From the NCBI GenBank assembly GCA_037044905.1, contig JBAOKB010000136.1:62001-126000 (forward strand): a stretch of DNA of 64,000 nt, written 5' to 3'. The position numbers were made by a program, and so were the translations under genes. The DNA is from Hortaea werneckii. Taxonomy: Eukaryota > Ascomycota > Dothideomycetes > Mycosphaerellales > Teratosphaeriaceae. This document shows, piece by piece, positions 32,416 through 44,051 of this stretch (the first letter of the stretch is position 1; every line of letters starts with the position of its first letter). A model generated the notes under the pieces. The model was not told where the DNA came from, ran no database searches, and saw only the letters and a list, made by a program, of their open reading frames with translations.

Positions 32416-33792
32416 TTAAAGGTAGATACAGATCGATGGCAAGCTCTTAGCTAGATCAGTAAATCTAAGTCCTGCGTGGCTATCTCGCGCCTGCCAGCAT
32501 TGCTCCAGCCATTCCTGGATCCATCCCTTCGCTGCCGGGAAGACGCTATAAACATACTTTGGCAGCACTTGTCGGATTATTTCTCGCTCAAACGAGGTAG
32601 TGGCTTCTGCTCCAGCAACTATAAAAGGTGTGATGACCAGTCGAGCCGGCTGACCAGTGGCTGCGCTTGCAAGTTCTAGGTCGGAAATGATACTGTTCGC
32701 CATGTAAGATGCCAGTTCGTCTTGTTCTCCGTAGGCGTAGTGCAGGCGATGGATGAATAGTAGAAGCATCGTCTTATGCACGCGGGATTGTGTTAGTATG
32801 TTAGCTGTTTCTGTCGAAGTTAGGCTATGTAACATTTGTGGCGAGAAGCTCGGTTGCCATGATGATATCGCTATTCTGATATCTTCTAGACTCTTGCGAG
32901 AAGTCTTTTGGACGTCGTCATTCTCTTGCTTCTGATCGTATGTATGGAACCGAGCAAGGCATACATCGAATGCAAGATCTAACAGCGGAGCGCACGTCTC
33001 AAAGAAACTGCTCGGGTCTCTGATACTCTGCTTAGCGGTAACGACCCGCATAATAGGTATATGCCCATGCAGTAAGCTGTCATAGATATCCATTGCAGCC
33101 ATCGAAACGACGACAGGATGCGCGGCGAACTTCAGTCCTGTCTCTCCAAGACATCGCAAATGACCGAGCAGGTACCGTCTCAAGGGCGAAGCGCTAGACC
33201 CAAATGCACAATGAGCATGTATCACCAGACTGGTCCCCAGCCAGAGCCAGGGGACAAAGTCAACCTCTGTCGACGGACACGGTAGACTGCGGAACTTGCT
33301 AAGCGCCACCGCACCTTGTTTGATATTCGCTTCGCGGTCGAAGTCAAGGATGTCGATTGACTTGGATACCGCGAGCGCGCCATACATGGCGAAGATGCCA
33401 TCGTGCAGGTTTTCATAGTTGCTGAGGAAGCTGAATATGGCCTGCTGGTGCAATTCTGGGCCTACGTTTGGTTCAGTCGCAAAGTCCTTGAACTGGGAGA
33501 AGTCCGAGAAGCGTCGCACGATGAGTTCTTCGTGAGGGTTCAGACTGGCGAGTTGTGAGCCAAAGGGCGAGAGCGGACATGGTACTCGGCCTTTTTTGGT
33601 GCTTGTTGGTGGGCCACTCGCAATAGTCACTGGCTGAAGTGCAAGCCGCCGTCTTCCAAGTCGTCGGGGTGGCCGGGTCGACACGCAAGTCTTTGAAAGT
33701 CTTCGACATCGATCGCACGTTGCGTGTCCGGTCGTGTAGGTGCATTTCTCCTTTTGGGCAAAGCACCCATCACAGGCGCGCTGTCCTGGCAT
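32416..33792 (-). CDS. Zn2Cys6 transcription factor
   Basis: 458 residues from ATG 33792 in a single exon. The frame is open further upstream only via GTG 33861. The extreme N-terminus is a binuclear zinc cluster: Cys7, 10, 17, 26, 29 and 36 in ACDGCFAQKEKC and CDRCRRLSKTC, followed by a basic linker (RPPRRLGRRRLA). The rest is helical, with the SPFGSQLASLNPHEELIVRR region typical of fungal regulators whose C-terminal part is only weakly conserved. The cluster lacks the usual run of Arg/Lys between Cys10 and Cys17, so DNA contacts may differ from the Gal4 type. It shares a 339-bp divergent promoter with the epoxide hydrolase-like gene, a layout common for pathway-specific regulators. Confidence 0.85.
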   Translation of the reverse strand: MPGQRACDGCFAQKEKCTYTTGHATCDRCRRLSKTCVSTRPPRRLGRRRLALQPVTIASGPPTSTKKGRVPCPLSPFGSQLASLNPHEELIVRRFSDFSQFKDFATEPNVGPELHQQAIFSFLSNYENLHDGIFAMYGALAVSKSIDILDFDREANIKQGAVALSKFRSLPCPSTEVDFVPWLWLGTSLVIHAHCAFGSSASPLRRYLLGHLRCLGETGLKFAAHPVVVSMAAMDIYDSLLHGHIPIMRVVTAKQSIRDPSSFFETCAPLLDLAFDVCLARFHTYDQKQENDDVQKTSRKSLEDIRIAISSWQPSFSPQMLHSLTSTETANILTQSRVHKTMLLLFIHRLHYAYGEQDELASYMANSIISDLELASAATGQPARLVITPFIVAGAEATTSFEREIIRQVLPKYVYSVFPAAKGWIQEWLEQCWQARDSHAGLRFTDLAKSLPSICIYL

Positions 33793-34131
33793 ATTCCATC
33801 GACATTTGCTACATTTCAAGCGCTGTAATGGCGCCTGCCGAAGTGATGTAAGTATTGACACATTTTGAGGACCTCGTTATTAAACCAGACAATATACGCT
33901 ACTGTTCATTGATGTTTGATAGCATGACGTCTCCGTGGTCGAATGGCGAGCACCTCTTGCTTACATAAGGTAACATAGAAAGCTGGAAACGAGCATTGAC
34001 GATGATGGGGGTGAATCTCTGCACGCAAGTGGTTGCAAGTGTCTCTCGCGCATACTGCAGCTTATCTGCGCCTCTAAAGACTGCACCGCATGCTTTGCAG
34101 ATAGTGCAAGAGGCATTCCGAGCAGTGGGTC
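33793..34131. promoter_or_regulatory. Divergent promoter, Zn2Cys6 regulator / epoxide hydrolase-like
   Basis: 339 bp between the two start codons. A compact shared promoter would allow the regulator and the enzyme to be co-controlled. I could not find a convincing paired CGG site. Confidence 0.5.
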
Positions 34132-35746
34132 ATGGCTGTGACGACCTTCATAGCCCAGGCTTTGGCCATCCTGCACGGCAGCACTACGCTCGTATATCTC
34201 ACCATTCTGGCTCTCGTCAACCGTCTGAGGAAACCCTACGCGAGAGCAGACCATGAGACTGAGCGTCAAGGTGAGTAGAGTGCGCTCTTAGAAACATGAT
34301 TCAAATTTCGTTTGGCTTCCTTCTCCGCCCTCCCTTCTTCCTACGTCCGTCCTTGTTAAAGTAAAAATGACAGGTCACATACTAACGGACGAGCAGCTTA
34401 TCATGACCTCTGGAACCTCGAGACTTCAAAGCACCAACATAGCTTTGTCGAAGCGAATGGCCTTCAACTTCACTGCCTGAGCAACAATGCCACTCAGCGG
34501 GCACCGAATCTGGTCATCTTGCTCCATGGCTTCCCGGATTCTGCGCACGTCTTCGACAATCTTTTAGCATCAAGGAGACTGGCCAATACTGACAGCAAGC
34601 TTGTGGCACTGGGCTTGCCAGGTTATGGCGGTAGTGATACCCCGAAGGACTTCGGTGCTGAGAGTATGTCGAATGCTATCGCTGGGGCTATTATAGAACT
34701 CAAGAAGCGGCATCTTCATTCGGGAAATCAGCCTGATCATGGACAGTGTATCCTGCTTGGGCATGACTGGGGTGGCGCTATAGCTTTCCGGATTGCTGCA
34801 GAGACCGAGCGGTTAGTTGACCGGGTGGTAGTCCTGAACTCGATGCATGTGAGTTTCAAATAGGTTTCCCCTTCGCCACTTCATCATCACAGCTGACTTT
34901 ACATCCAGCTTCCGCATGCCAAAGCGCGGCTGTCGAGTCAAGTCAAAAAATGCAATAATGCCCTTGCACAATGGAAACAAGACCCTCTCAACTCGCTCCA
35001 AAAAAGCTGGCAAGAATTACGACCTGTGAAGAACCAGCTCATGAAATCCAGCTACGTATGTTCTTCCCCACCTATCCTACATCTCACCACTGACACCATA
35101 GCAGATCTTCATGTTCAACCTACCCTTACCCCTCCAACTTCTCTCCACCGCCCTCGACTTCCTGGTAAACTACTGCCACCGCCAGATCGCACCAACCAAG
35201 CGCCGCCTCCACGTCATCACCGCAGCATCCAACGGTCCCAGCGAAGCGGAAGCCACTTCTCGCAACCCCGAAGGCCAAACGTATGGACCCTCCGTTCTCC
35301 GCAGAACAAAGACTGACCCGCCTGGAGACTGGCTCCAGCGGATAAGGATCTACCGCGAAGGCCTCGCCACTCGGTCTTGGAAACCCTGTGAAGCTGTCTT
35401 ACCGTATATGCCTAGCAAAGAAGAGGCTTCGAAGTCGGAGAGGAAGGCTGGAAAGCTTAGATATCCGACGACGATTGTCTTTGGACTTGATGATCTGGCG
35501 TTCGATATCCGTATCGCTCTAGATGGGATCGAGGATTTCTTTCCCTCGGAGGATGAAGTGGGTGGTCGACGGAGTCATGTTGTTCGGCTGAAGGGACAGG
35601 GACATTGGTTTTTCACGCAGCCGCAGGGGGCTGTTGTCCTTGAACGGGTTTTGTTTTCGCTTTTGGAGAAAGGTGATGGAGGCGGTTTGGAGGGTGATCT
35701 GGCAAAGGAGGTTGATCAGGGCGGGGTGGATGTTACGACATACTGA
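34132..35746 (+). CDS. Membrane-anchored alpha/beta hydrolase, epoxide hydrolase-like
   Basis: Exons 34132-34270, 34397-34848, 34909-35055 and 35105-35746 join in phase to give 459 residues. Residues ~5-32 form an N-terminal anchor (TTLVYLTILALVNRL), as in microsomal epoxide hydrolases. The fold has HGFPDS from His90 (oxyanion region), nucleophile Asp170 in GHDWGG, an Asp-rich FGLDDLAFD segment that may supply the acid, and His413 in GQGHWFF. Aspartate as nucleophile points to epoxide hydrolase or haloacid/haloalkane chemistry rather than an esterase. A GlyGlyTyr-type lid (GLPGYGGSD) is present. It would open an epoxide to a diol at the ER membrane; the substrate is unknown. It shares its promoter with a Zn2Cys6 factor. 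Confidence 0.85.
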
Positions 35747-36058
35747 GGTGATGTGATGGAGCGGAAAGCATTATTTTGGCTCGATAGTCAATGTAAAGCA
35801 AGACAGAGGCTTGGGCTTATTTCGACAAATGCATACCACTGATGTGACAAGCTTCATATTTCATGGGACTCGCATATATTTCTTCGACACAAGCAGAACT
35901 TGAGCCTCAAAATCCATCTCAGTATCTCAGCATGATCTGGATCGGCTAATAGGCCAGTCTCACATTCAAGCAACGTCAATTGTCTATGGTGTATTTTACT
36001 ATACTGCATATCAAAGCGGCACCATCTCCTGGCACCATTTCTCTAACTTTCAACCCCC
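35747..36058. terminator. Convergent 3' region
   Basis: 312 bp between the convergent stops of the hydrolase and the ankyrin/BTB gene, AT-richer than its surroundings. It should hold both polyadenylation regions. Confidence 0.4.
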
Positions 36059-38236
36059 TCATCCATCCAAGCCCAAATTCTCCATGAGCGTCTCCAGCTT
36101 CCCCAGCAGAATCTGGTAGTTCATCGCATCCTGCGCAAATTCATCACCTGCCACCTCACCGTCCAGTGTCCGAACCACTCCCTGCGTTTCCAGGACTTCA
36201 AGATCCGGCGCAAACGTCCCACTTTCACCCTGCTGTTGCTTCGCTCCCTCCTCCTCGTCTCCCTCAGGCGAACCCCCATATCCCTCGTCATCATGCGCAC
36301 GTCTCCCCGGTCTAGTCTTCACAACCACATCCGGATCTTCCCTATGCGCCTCCGCCTCCTCAGCCACTCTACCCAACGCCACCCCTTCTCCATCCTCACC
36401 TTCTTGACCCTCCTTCTCCTCCATCATCTCATCCAACCCCGAATCCTCAAACCGCAACCGAAACCTATCCGAGAGATAATACCGAATATCGTCCACCAGC
36501 TCCACCGTATCCGTCTCCTGGCGGCCCTGGATCCTTCCCGCAGACTCCTGCACCAGTTCCCGGAATTCGGGCTCGTCAATGTACCGTTCCAGCCGGTACG
36601 CGATATACCGGGCGCCGAACTCCTCGAGGCGGTGTACCCGCGTATCCCACCCAGCGCGCACGACATCGTAGATATCGATTACATCCTCCACGGCGGCGTT
36701 GCCGCGGGGGTTCTCCGCCTCGACTACGCTCGCGCTGCCGTTGCCCAGCGTGGAGATCAGTAGTGCCGCGCGCTGTTTCAGCTTCTCGATGAAGAGCATG
36801 TCGGCGGCGTGCAGCACGTCTAGGGCTAGCGGGAGCTGGAAGTCCGCTCGTTCGGTGTAGAGGAAGGAGAGCACGACTTCGAGGACTTCCGGGGAGCAGT
36901 CGACGGGCACGATTTGGAGGTGGTGTGAGTTGTCGATTGAGCCTTCCCGGAAGGGCGAGTCGAACATGGTTGCGAAGACTTCGGCGCGGAGGAGCATGGA
37001 GCGGTGGGCGGGGTAGAGGGTTGAGCGGTGGGGTTTGTGGGATCGTGAGGTTGGGTCGGAGGTGGTGGTGGTCTGCGCATTGAAATGTCCAATTGGGATC
37101 CCGTCTAGTGGACCTTCTGTGTGCCGCACTCTAGGTGCATCTCCTTCGCGCTGCGCATCTTCTCCTTCGGCTTCGTCCTCGTAATCGTCTTCATCAGCTC
37201 GCAGGAGGACATCGGCGAAGATGGCGTTGTCCTTGTCCCATTTGACACTGTCCGCCTTGTCACTGTCCACTTCTACTTTGTGCCGGACTACGTTGTTCTT
37301 GAACCACGCTGCCAGCTGATCACCTGCTCTTTCGAGTTCTTCGCTTCTCCTCTGCCGCAGCTGTCTCCTGTCACCGGAATGTAGGATCTCCTCGAACAAT
37401 CTCGGGATCTCAAGTTGCTTGCTGAGCTTCTCAATGCCGTCAAGGATAGCTCTGGCCTCGTCAACTTCGCCTAGATCTGCGCCCACTTCGCCGAGATAAA
37501 GGTAGCGTATACAAGTCTCCACGCTGCGGGTTGGTATGCTGTCTGGGAAGCTATAATCCCGTGTCTCTGGCGCCGCGGCCAACTTCTTCGCAAAGTAAGG
37601 GCTTCGGGCGGAGAGCAAGAACTTATGCAGCTCGAACGACGAGTCGCGCGTGCGGATTGTAATGTCGGCGGTCTTGGGCGTCTCCCTCGTCAACAGGCCA
37701 GTAATGTGACCTGCGAGCGGCTGCAGCGGATCGGTGGATTTGCTGTAGTCATACGAGAGGAGAAGATTGCGGATGCGGTCGTTGAGAGCGTTGTAGAGAC
37801 AGCGCTCGCCTTGGAAGGTATCCCGCTCACATCGCCCGCCTTGCTCGAGGAGCATCTGCACTACTTCGTAGTGGCCGCATAGTGAAGCCTAAGGCTGGGG
37901 TCTCAGCATCAGCTCATCATTCTGCCACCTTCTGCTGCCACCCGGCGTAGTGTAACTTCAGAGTGATACAGGACATACCAAGATCAGTGGAGTATAATCG
38001 TATTCGTCCCGGGCATTAATATTGATTCCCCGGCCAATCTGCTCTTGGATGCCCTTGAGATCGCCTCGCCGGCACGCTTCACAGAGCGTGCGGAATTCGG
38101 CACTGGTGTCCAACGGATTCTCTTCCTTGAGACGGCCGGAGGAGACGGCCTTGTTCTCCTCGTACAGCGCTTTCTCCAGCTGATGCTTGCCAAGGAGTTT
38201 GGTCTCCTGGGGCGGTGGTGCCTCTGAATCGTCCAT
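36059..38236 (-). CDS. Ankyrin repeat / double BTB protein (ABTB1, YIL001W-like)
   Basis: Exons 37979-38236 and 36059-37888 join in phase 0 (GTATGT..TTAG) to give 695 residues. After a short acidic start come ankyrin repeats (FRTLCEACRRGDLKGIQEQI, DYTPLILASLCGHYEVVQML). Then BTB1 (TADITIRTRDSSFELHKFLL, SPYFAKKL), a charged linker rich in Asp/Glu, BTB2 (HRSMLLRAEVFATMFDSPF, VLEVVLSFLYTERADF) and an acidic tail. Ank plus two BTB domains matches animal ABTB1 and yeast YIL001W. By family knowledge such proteins bind Cullin-3 as substrate adaptors, but that function is not shown in fungi. The intron falls inside the second ankyrin repeat. Confidence 0.9.
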
Positions 38237-39165
38237 GACGGATGGTGGTTAATTAATGAAAAATGGGAGGGAAAATTTCAGACGCTATGAGAGGATGTGA
38301 CAACGGTATCGATGCGATTCAATCGGTCGCCATGTGACTATGGGGGGATGTTGTCGGTTGTTTACATGGGATTCGATCGATTAGCACGTCTGTATCGATC
38401 ACCTATACTATCGCCTGTCGACCATCACGATTGAGGCAGCGGAGCCTTCATCTGCTGCTTCGATCGAACCCCACTGTTATGACATCGTCCTACGCACATG
38501 GGACAGGACATGGCTTATCCGCCACCCACCGCACCGTTGGCGGTTCTCCCCGCGTCCTCGATCGGTTTTATCGGTGATGCAGCCAGCGTTCCAGCCGTTG
38601 CGTTTGGACGAGTGAACAGCACAGACGGCAATGAAAATGCAGGGTCTGGCGATCCCGCACATGATCTCCCCCGGTGTCCCCCATCGCATAGCAACCGTTG
38701 CCATGTCCACCTGCAAACATGCTTCCGCTTTCGCAACCCGATGCCCGCCCGAAAAGGTGCGGCTTCTCCAAAGAAGTGAAAGATTCCATTCGCTGTTGCG
38801 CCTTTGGATGTCTCTATTATACCCCTTCCATCCTATATTGCGACTGTCGCATAGCAGGACAACCTTCGCATCTGCGGGATAGCTTACTACACCGTGTCGG
38901 TCTCTTCTACTGCTACTACTAACAACATAGCCTGCTTTCGCTTGGATTATGAGACTGCAGCTTTAATCGAGCAGCTGGCCTCTCTCTCCTTACTCACCTA
39001 CGCCACGACGAGGACGACTAATCCCATCTGCATCTCAAAGCAGACGACATCACGACATCATCTGAGCCACGTCTCCAGCAACGACCGTAAACTGGCAACG
39101 TCACTTGAAGTGACCACGATATTAGTATACATAGACGGGGTCCATAGCCATTCAACCCCCTAATC
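38237..39165. promoter_or_regulatory. Divergent promoter region ankyrin/BTB and NIMA kinase
   Basis: 929 bp between two divergent starts. TATCGAT palindrome-like repeats occur near 38300-38400 (CGATCGATT, TATCGATC). No single site can be named with confidence. Confidence 0.4.
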
Positions 39166-41802
39166 ATGGCAGAAGAAGAAGATCAGAAGTATGAGGTGCT
39201 CCAGAAGATCGGTAAGACTTCCCCTTCCCTAATCAACATTGCTTCCACACGCAAACAATGACCGCTGCTAACTTGTTTACCGCCCCTAGGCCAAGGCTCC
39301 TTCGGTATCATTCGCAAGGTCCGCCGACGTGAAGACAATCAACTGCTATGCCGCAAAGAGATCTCGTACGCCCGCATGTCGGACCGCGAGAAGCAACAGC
39401 TCGCCTCCGAGCTCGACATCCTCCGCAACCTCCGTCACCCCAACATCGTGCAGTACTACTCACGCGAACACCTGAAGGGTTCCCAAGATGTCTATCTCTA
39501 CATGGAATACTGCGGCAACGGTGACCTGGGCGGGTACATTAAAAAGCTGAATACCGAGAATCGATGGGCCGATGAAGAATTCGTGTGGCAGATCTTTGCG
39601 CAGCTGGTTGGCGCTCTGTACCGGTGTCACTACGGCGAGGACCCGCCTAAGCCAGGCGAGGAAGGCATGGTGAGGAAGGGCAAGGCATTGCAGACCAAGG
39701 CTGGTCACCGCGTCATCCTCCATCGCGACCTCAAGCCCGAGAACGTCTTTCTCGGCCAAAACAACGCTGTCAAGCTCGGCGACTTTGGTCTGAGCAAGAT
39801 CATCCAGCAGAACGATATGACGTGCACATACGTGGGCACGCCATACTACATGAGCCCTGAGATCTGTGCCAATGAGCGCTACAGCCACCATGCCGATATC
39901 TGGAGTCTGGGGTGCATCATGTACGAGCTCGCTGCGAGAGTGGTGCCGTTCGACGCTCGCAGTCAAATCGATCTTTACCGGAGGATCAAGGCAGGCGTGA
40001 TCAAGCCACTGCCAGATATGTACTCCAAAGAGCTTTCGGACGTGATCAGTTGGTGTCTCAACGTCAATCCGATGCGGAGACCGGATACCACCCAACTCCT
40101 GAACGGGTCGAGGATCAAAGCCTCACGCGCACGCTTAGAGACGACGCTGCAGCTTGAGCGCGCGCAGCAGGATCGGGACGCTGCCATGTCGCGCCTCAAC
40201 AGTGCTCTCAAGCAGATCGGCGATCTCCAGCGCGAAGTCGAGCGTCTACGTGAGGCCGGCGAGAAGTCGAAGATGGAATGGCACGCCAAGGCCACGCTTG
40301 CCATCGACCAGCGCGTCGCCGAAGCGGAGAAGAGAAGCGCGGCGCACTTGGAACAGTACAAGGCCGAATACGAAGCGCACTTGCGAGCGCAGTTTGACGC
40401 GGCGGTCGAGCAGCAAGTGGACGAGAAGCTGAAGCTTCACCAGGCGAGCCTGCCACACAGCCACGGCTTGGGCAAGGAAGCAGACGTGCAGGCACACGTA
40501 AGGTCTAACACGCCACCTCCCGGGGCCGAAGGCAAGAACACAGCGAGCTTTGCGACGACGGGGACTACCACGGCGGACTCGGATGCATCTTCGGTGGCGC
40601 CAGAGGGCGGGCTCGAAAGCACGTTGGCGTCAGAGCTCTCGTCCGTCTCCATCCTCGAACCGCCCGAAGAAGAGGAAGTCAACGACGATGCCTCACCGCT
40701 CGCGGCGCGTACCAAGCCGCTCCCCACCAAGTCTGCTCAGCGCATGCCACGTCAACCTTTCGGTCGTGCAAAGACATTGGCCAACTACCCATTCGAGCAG
40801 AATGGGACGGACAGCCCTCGAGACATTCATATGGCGGACCCGTCCCCGATGCCTTCCCATACCGGCCCCCCAATGTCGCTTCAAGGGTTGAGCCTTAGCC
40901 CACGCCGCAACGGTCGTGCTCAAGATCGCCTCTCGGGTGCCGGCATGCGAAAGAACATCTTCAACCTCGCCGCCGAGCAGAAGCTGAGGCCGAGTGTGCC
41001 CGGCGAGAGGAGCAGCGGCTTCGCAGACGACATCCTAGAAGACGACGACGATGGCTTCCCTGAACCCGAAAGCCCCAGCCGACCAGCAAGCGGCGCCAGC
41101 AACCACGCCCTCCCAAGCATGGCCGGCGGCGGCGACCCCTTCAAAGCCCTCGGCGCCCCACCAAAACGATCCCGTCCCTCCCTCGGCCGTCAACAAACCA
41201 TGCCCGTCAACATGACGGCCCACAACCCACGACCACGGACCCACCTGCCCGCCAACGTCTTCAACCCCCGTCCCTCCAGCGGCAGCAGCCACAGCAACAG
41301 CGGCAAGAACCTGACCGTCAGCCCGGAGCGGGAAAAAGAAAACAACCCCCCCACCACCACCACCACCTCCTCTCGCTCCAACGTCCGCATCGCCTCCCCC
41401 CGTCGCAACCACCCCCCAACAACCCGCGACGGCAAAATCCTAACCCCGTCCCGCAAAGCCCCCGCCCCTCCCTCGAGCGCCACCAACAACAACAACGGCC
41501 TCCCCAAATCCGCAACGGCGGGCAACCTCACCCGTCTCACCGCCGGCGGCAACCCCACCAACTCGAATCCTTCCCAGGGTTTCCAATCACCCAATAAAGT
41601 CAAGGGTAGGACTCTGCTCGAGCTCGCGCAGGGCCGTGCGGCTCCTACTACTACTGCTTCGGCGGCGGCGGCGGCGGCGGGGAATGATGTCGAGGCTGAG
41701 GGCAGTGGGCTGTTGGGTAGTCCTATGAAGTGGGATCCTGTGGAGCATGGCGAGGATATGCCGAGTCCGTTTTTGGCGAAGAAGGGGCGGGCGGTGAGAT
41801 GA
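39166..41802 (+). CDS. nimA: NIMA-family mitotic serine/threonine kinase
   Basis: Exons 39166-39211 and 39290-41802 join in phase 1 to give 852 residues. The kinase domain begins YEVLQKIGQGSFG and continues with the VAIK-type lysine in LLCRKEIS, NEK-type LRHPNIVQYYSREH, catalytic HRDLKPENVFL from residue 160, DFGLSK, GTPYYMSPE and SDVISWCLNVNPMRRPDT. A ~100-residue coiled coil (LERAQQDRDAAMSRLNSALK onward) follows, as in NIMA, and then a Ser/Pro/Arg-rich tail with many SP/TP sites. By family knowledge NIMA promotes G2/M entry with Cdk1 and is removed by PEST-driven proteolysis. Length is above A. nidulans NIMA (699). The first intron splits the glycine-rich loop. The symbol assumes orthology, which phylogeny should check. 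Confidence 0.9.
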
Positions 41803-43680
41803 TCTTAGGATGTCTCTGGGCGTCTCGGTCGATATCCTTCTGAAAGGGAGGGCTTTTGAAAGGATGGGGGTGGGTTGGTGAAGGTGGTCCGTTGGATGGA
41901 CGGAGGGGAGATGGAGGATCGGATACCTTGACGAGACGACAGAGGCTTATCCGCCGTCTTATTTTTTTTTCTTTTTTTCTTTTTTATTCTTCTGAGGAGG
42001 GGCCATCCAAAAGTCCCGGGCAGGCATCTTTCCTGTTTTTCATTGCATGGCGATCGAGGGTGTTTATCTTGGGGATTTCTTTTTCCTTTCTCCTTTGTAT
42101 CCTCTCTTCTGTTTCTTTCAGGGGATCGGAGGGGATCGTGGGATTTTCCGCACCGGGAGCGAAGGAAACGGCGGGTGGAGGGGTTTTGGTTAGAGCATCT
42201 TCTCAAGATGTGGGATTTGGTTTTGGAAAATCAACATTGGCGTTCAAAGATGGGTTGGTCGTGGAGAGGACATGGGATGGTAGGAGAGAGTGAAGGGGAG
42301 AGAGAGAAGGCCAGGCTTGGATATGGACGGGGATTGGGCAGGCTCCTTTGTTTTTCTCTCGCCCTCATTTGTCCTTTTCCCTTAAAACCCAACTTGCACT
42401 GCTATATCCCCAATCGACCCCCTTCTCGTAGAGTCTTATACAAATGCGCATAGCCCACAATTTAACTTGAAACCGAATCCCGGGGCTGATCTCATCTCAT
42501 TTTCTTTTCTCAAAAGAACTCGTGGTCGTTGCTCGTCATATTGGACCAGGGCCTCCCTTACTTGGAGGGGAGCGACGAGCGGAAGCTGGGCGTAGAACGA
42601 CACCTGCATGCGACGGCTACATTATTCTCTCCTTTGGACCCATGAATCTTTGTTACTTGCACCACAACGACGAAATGATGCCACAGGTTCCCGAATGTGT
42701 TGCACAGAGCCGCCTGCCATCCCTTCCTCAGGTTGCTCAGATGACGACACTCCGCCACATCTGCGGTCTCCGCGGCGTGGCTCATCGGCAGGCGAGGGGC
42801 AACTCTTAACGAGAGCTATAAGAGGCAATCAACTATTACGTCTGTGTATTCGACCGTCGAAGAAAAAGGGCCATTCCTTCTTGGGTCCTTCGAAATGGAA
42901 GGGTATGGATCTTTGGCTTTTCATTCCTAAGCGAGAAATTTAGAGTTTCCCCTCCCTAATGACTCGGGAGGCTTCCCGGTTGTTGCTTTCGCTTGGCCTG
43001 TGTAACTACTGTAGGGATTCAAGAAATTGTCACGGGTTTCTAGTTGACATTAACCATTACTCGGAGTTGGGTTGGGTCGCAAGCATTTTTTTCGCGGCGG
43101 CATGACGGAAGGTACGGCATTTCTGGGGACTAAGAGCGAGCTTGGACTCCACTCATACATGCCCTTTTGGGGCAATGGAAAATCTCCATCTACGTGGCTC
43201 ATGGATGCGTCAATGCGACTTCACGCACGAAGAATTGCCTTATTCTCTTTCTACCATTTGTCAAGATGAGCCTTCTATGGAATCCCATCAGAAACAACGA
43301 TGCAAAGTCTAAGGAAAGGAAGGGAGGGGTGGAAAAAATGATTCGAAGTCTTCGTAGCTTTGTCGATGAACGACGTTATTGTGGGTAAGGATCAAGATTC
43401 TGGGAGCTTTAAGTCCTTGAATGCAACAGATAACATTAGGAACACGTACTGCCACGAACGCGTCCTGGGCGCCTAAACGAGGAACTCATGTTTTCGGTCG
43501 TTCATCTAATAAGCGGCGGCTGGGGCTCGATCACGGATGCTGGCAGAGATGAAACTAACCAGAATGAAAGAGAGAGAAAGTCACTCCTCTACCCTATCAT
43601 GGTAGAAAGGTTCAGGGGAGAGTATACCTCCCCACATATGTCTAATGGCTTTGAGCGTGTATTTATGGACCCCAGTATAG
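41803..43680. other. Gene-poor stretch
   Basis: 1.9 kb downstream of NIMA with 3' UTR, T-rich runs at 41960-41990 and fragments that look weakly coding in several frames (near 43140-43390) but cannot be joined. Confidence 0.45.
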
Positions 43681-44051
43681 ATTGGTGATACCAACCCATC
43701 GGTACGAAACAGGCAAGACCTGCTAATCGTCCATGTTGGATCTGTCTTCAAAGCTCTTCCCGAAATCCTCACGATCTTTATCGGCGCGACATGGTTGGAG
43801 CACGGAGCTCTCATGAGAGGGCGCGTTGGAGAATGAGGAAAAAGGACATGTTTGGAGAAACTCATGGAGCAAGGAATAGTGAGCAACGGTCAAAAGGAGC
43901 CGCGCTCCAGCATAGCGGGCAGCGACAGCTTTTCAGGTTTCCCAAGCACTGTGATACCAGTAAAGCAAGCCGGAAGTGCGTTCACCGTCGATTCCCTCCG
44001 CTCTACATGCGGATCTGTGCCTTCTGGCCCCAATGGTCGCGTGGGTTGACA
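43681..44051 (+). pseudogene. Coding remnant with an in-frame TGA
   Basis: After a TATAG acceptor-like site the plus strand reads IGDTNPSVRNRQDLLIVHVG and a hydrophobic FKALPEILTIFIGATWLEHG, meets TGA at 43834, and continues in the same frame with CLEKLMEQGIVSNGQKEP and STCGSVPSGPNGRVG to a stop at 44051. Amino-acid composition on both sides of the TGA looks coding, and no GT donor allows splicing around it. It may be the end of a decayed membrane protein gene; upstream exons are not recoverable. A C-to-T change in a CGA codon would explain the TGA. Family unknown. Confidence 0.35.

Noticed and set aside
33793..33861. Upstream extension of the Zn2Cys6 regulator
   Set aside because: Would need a GTG start; the ATG at 33792 already precedes the complete zinc cluster.
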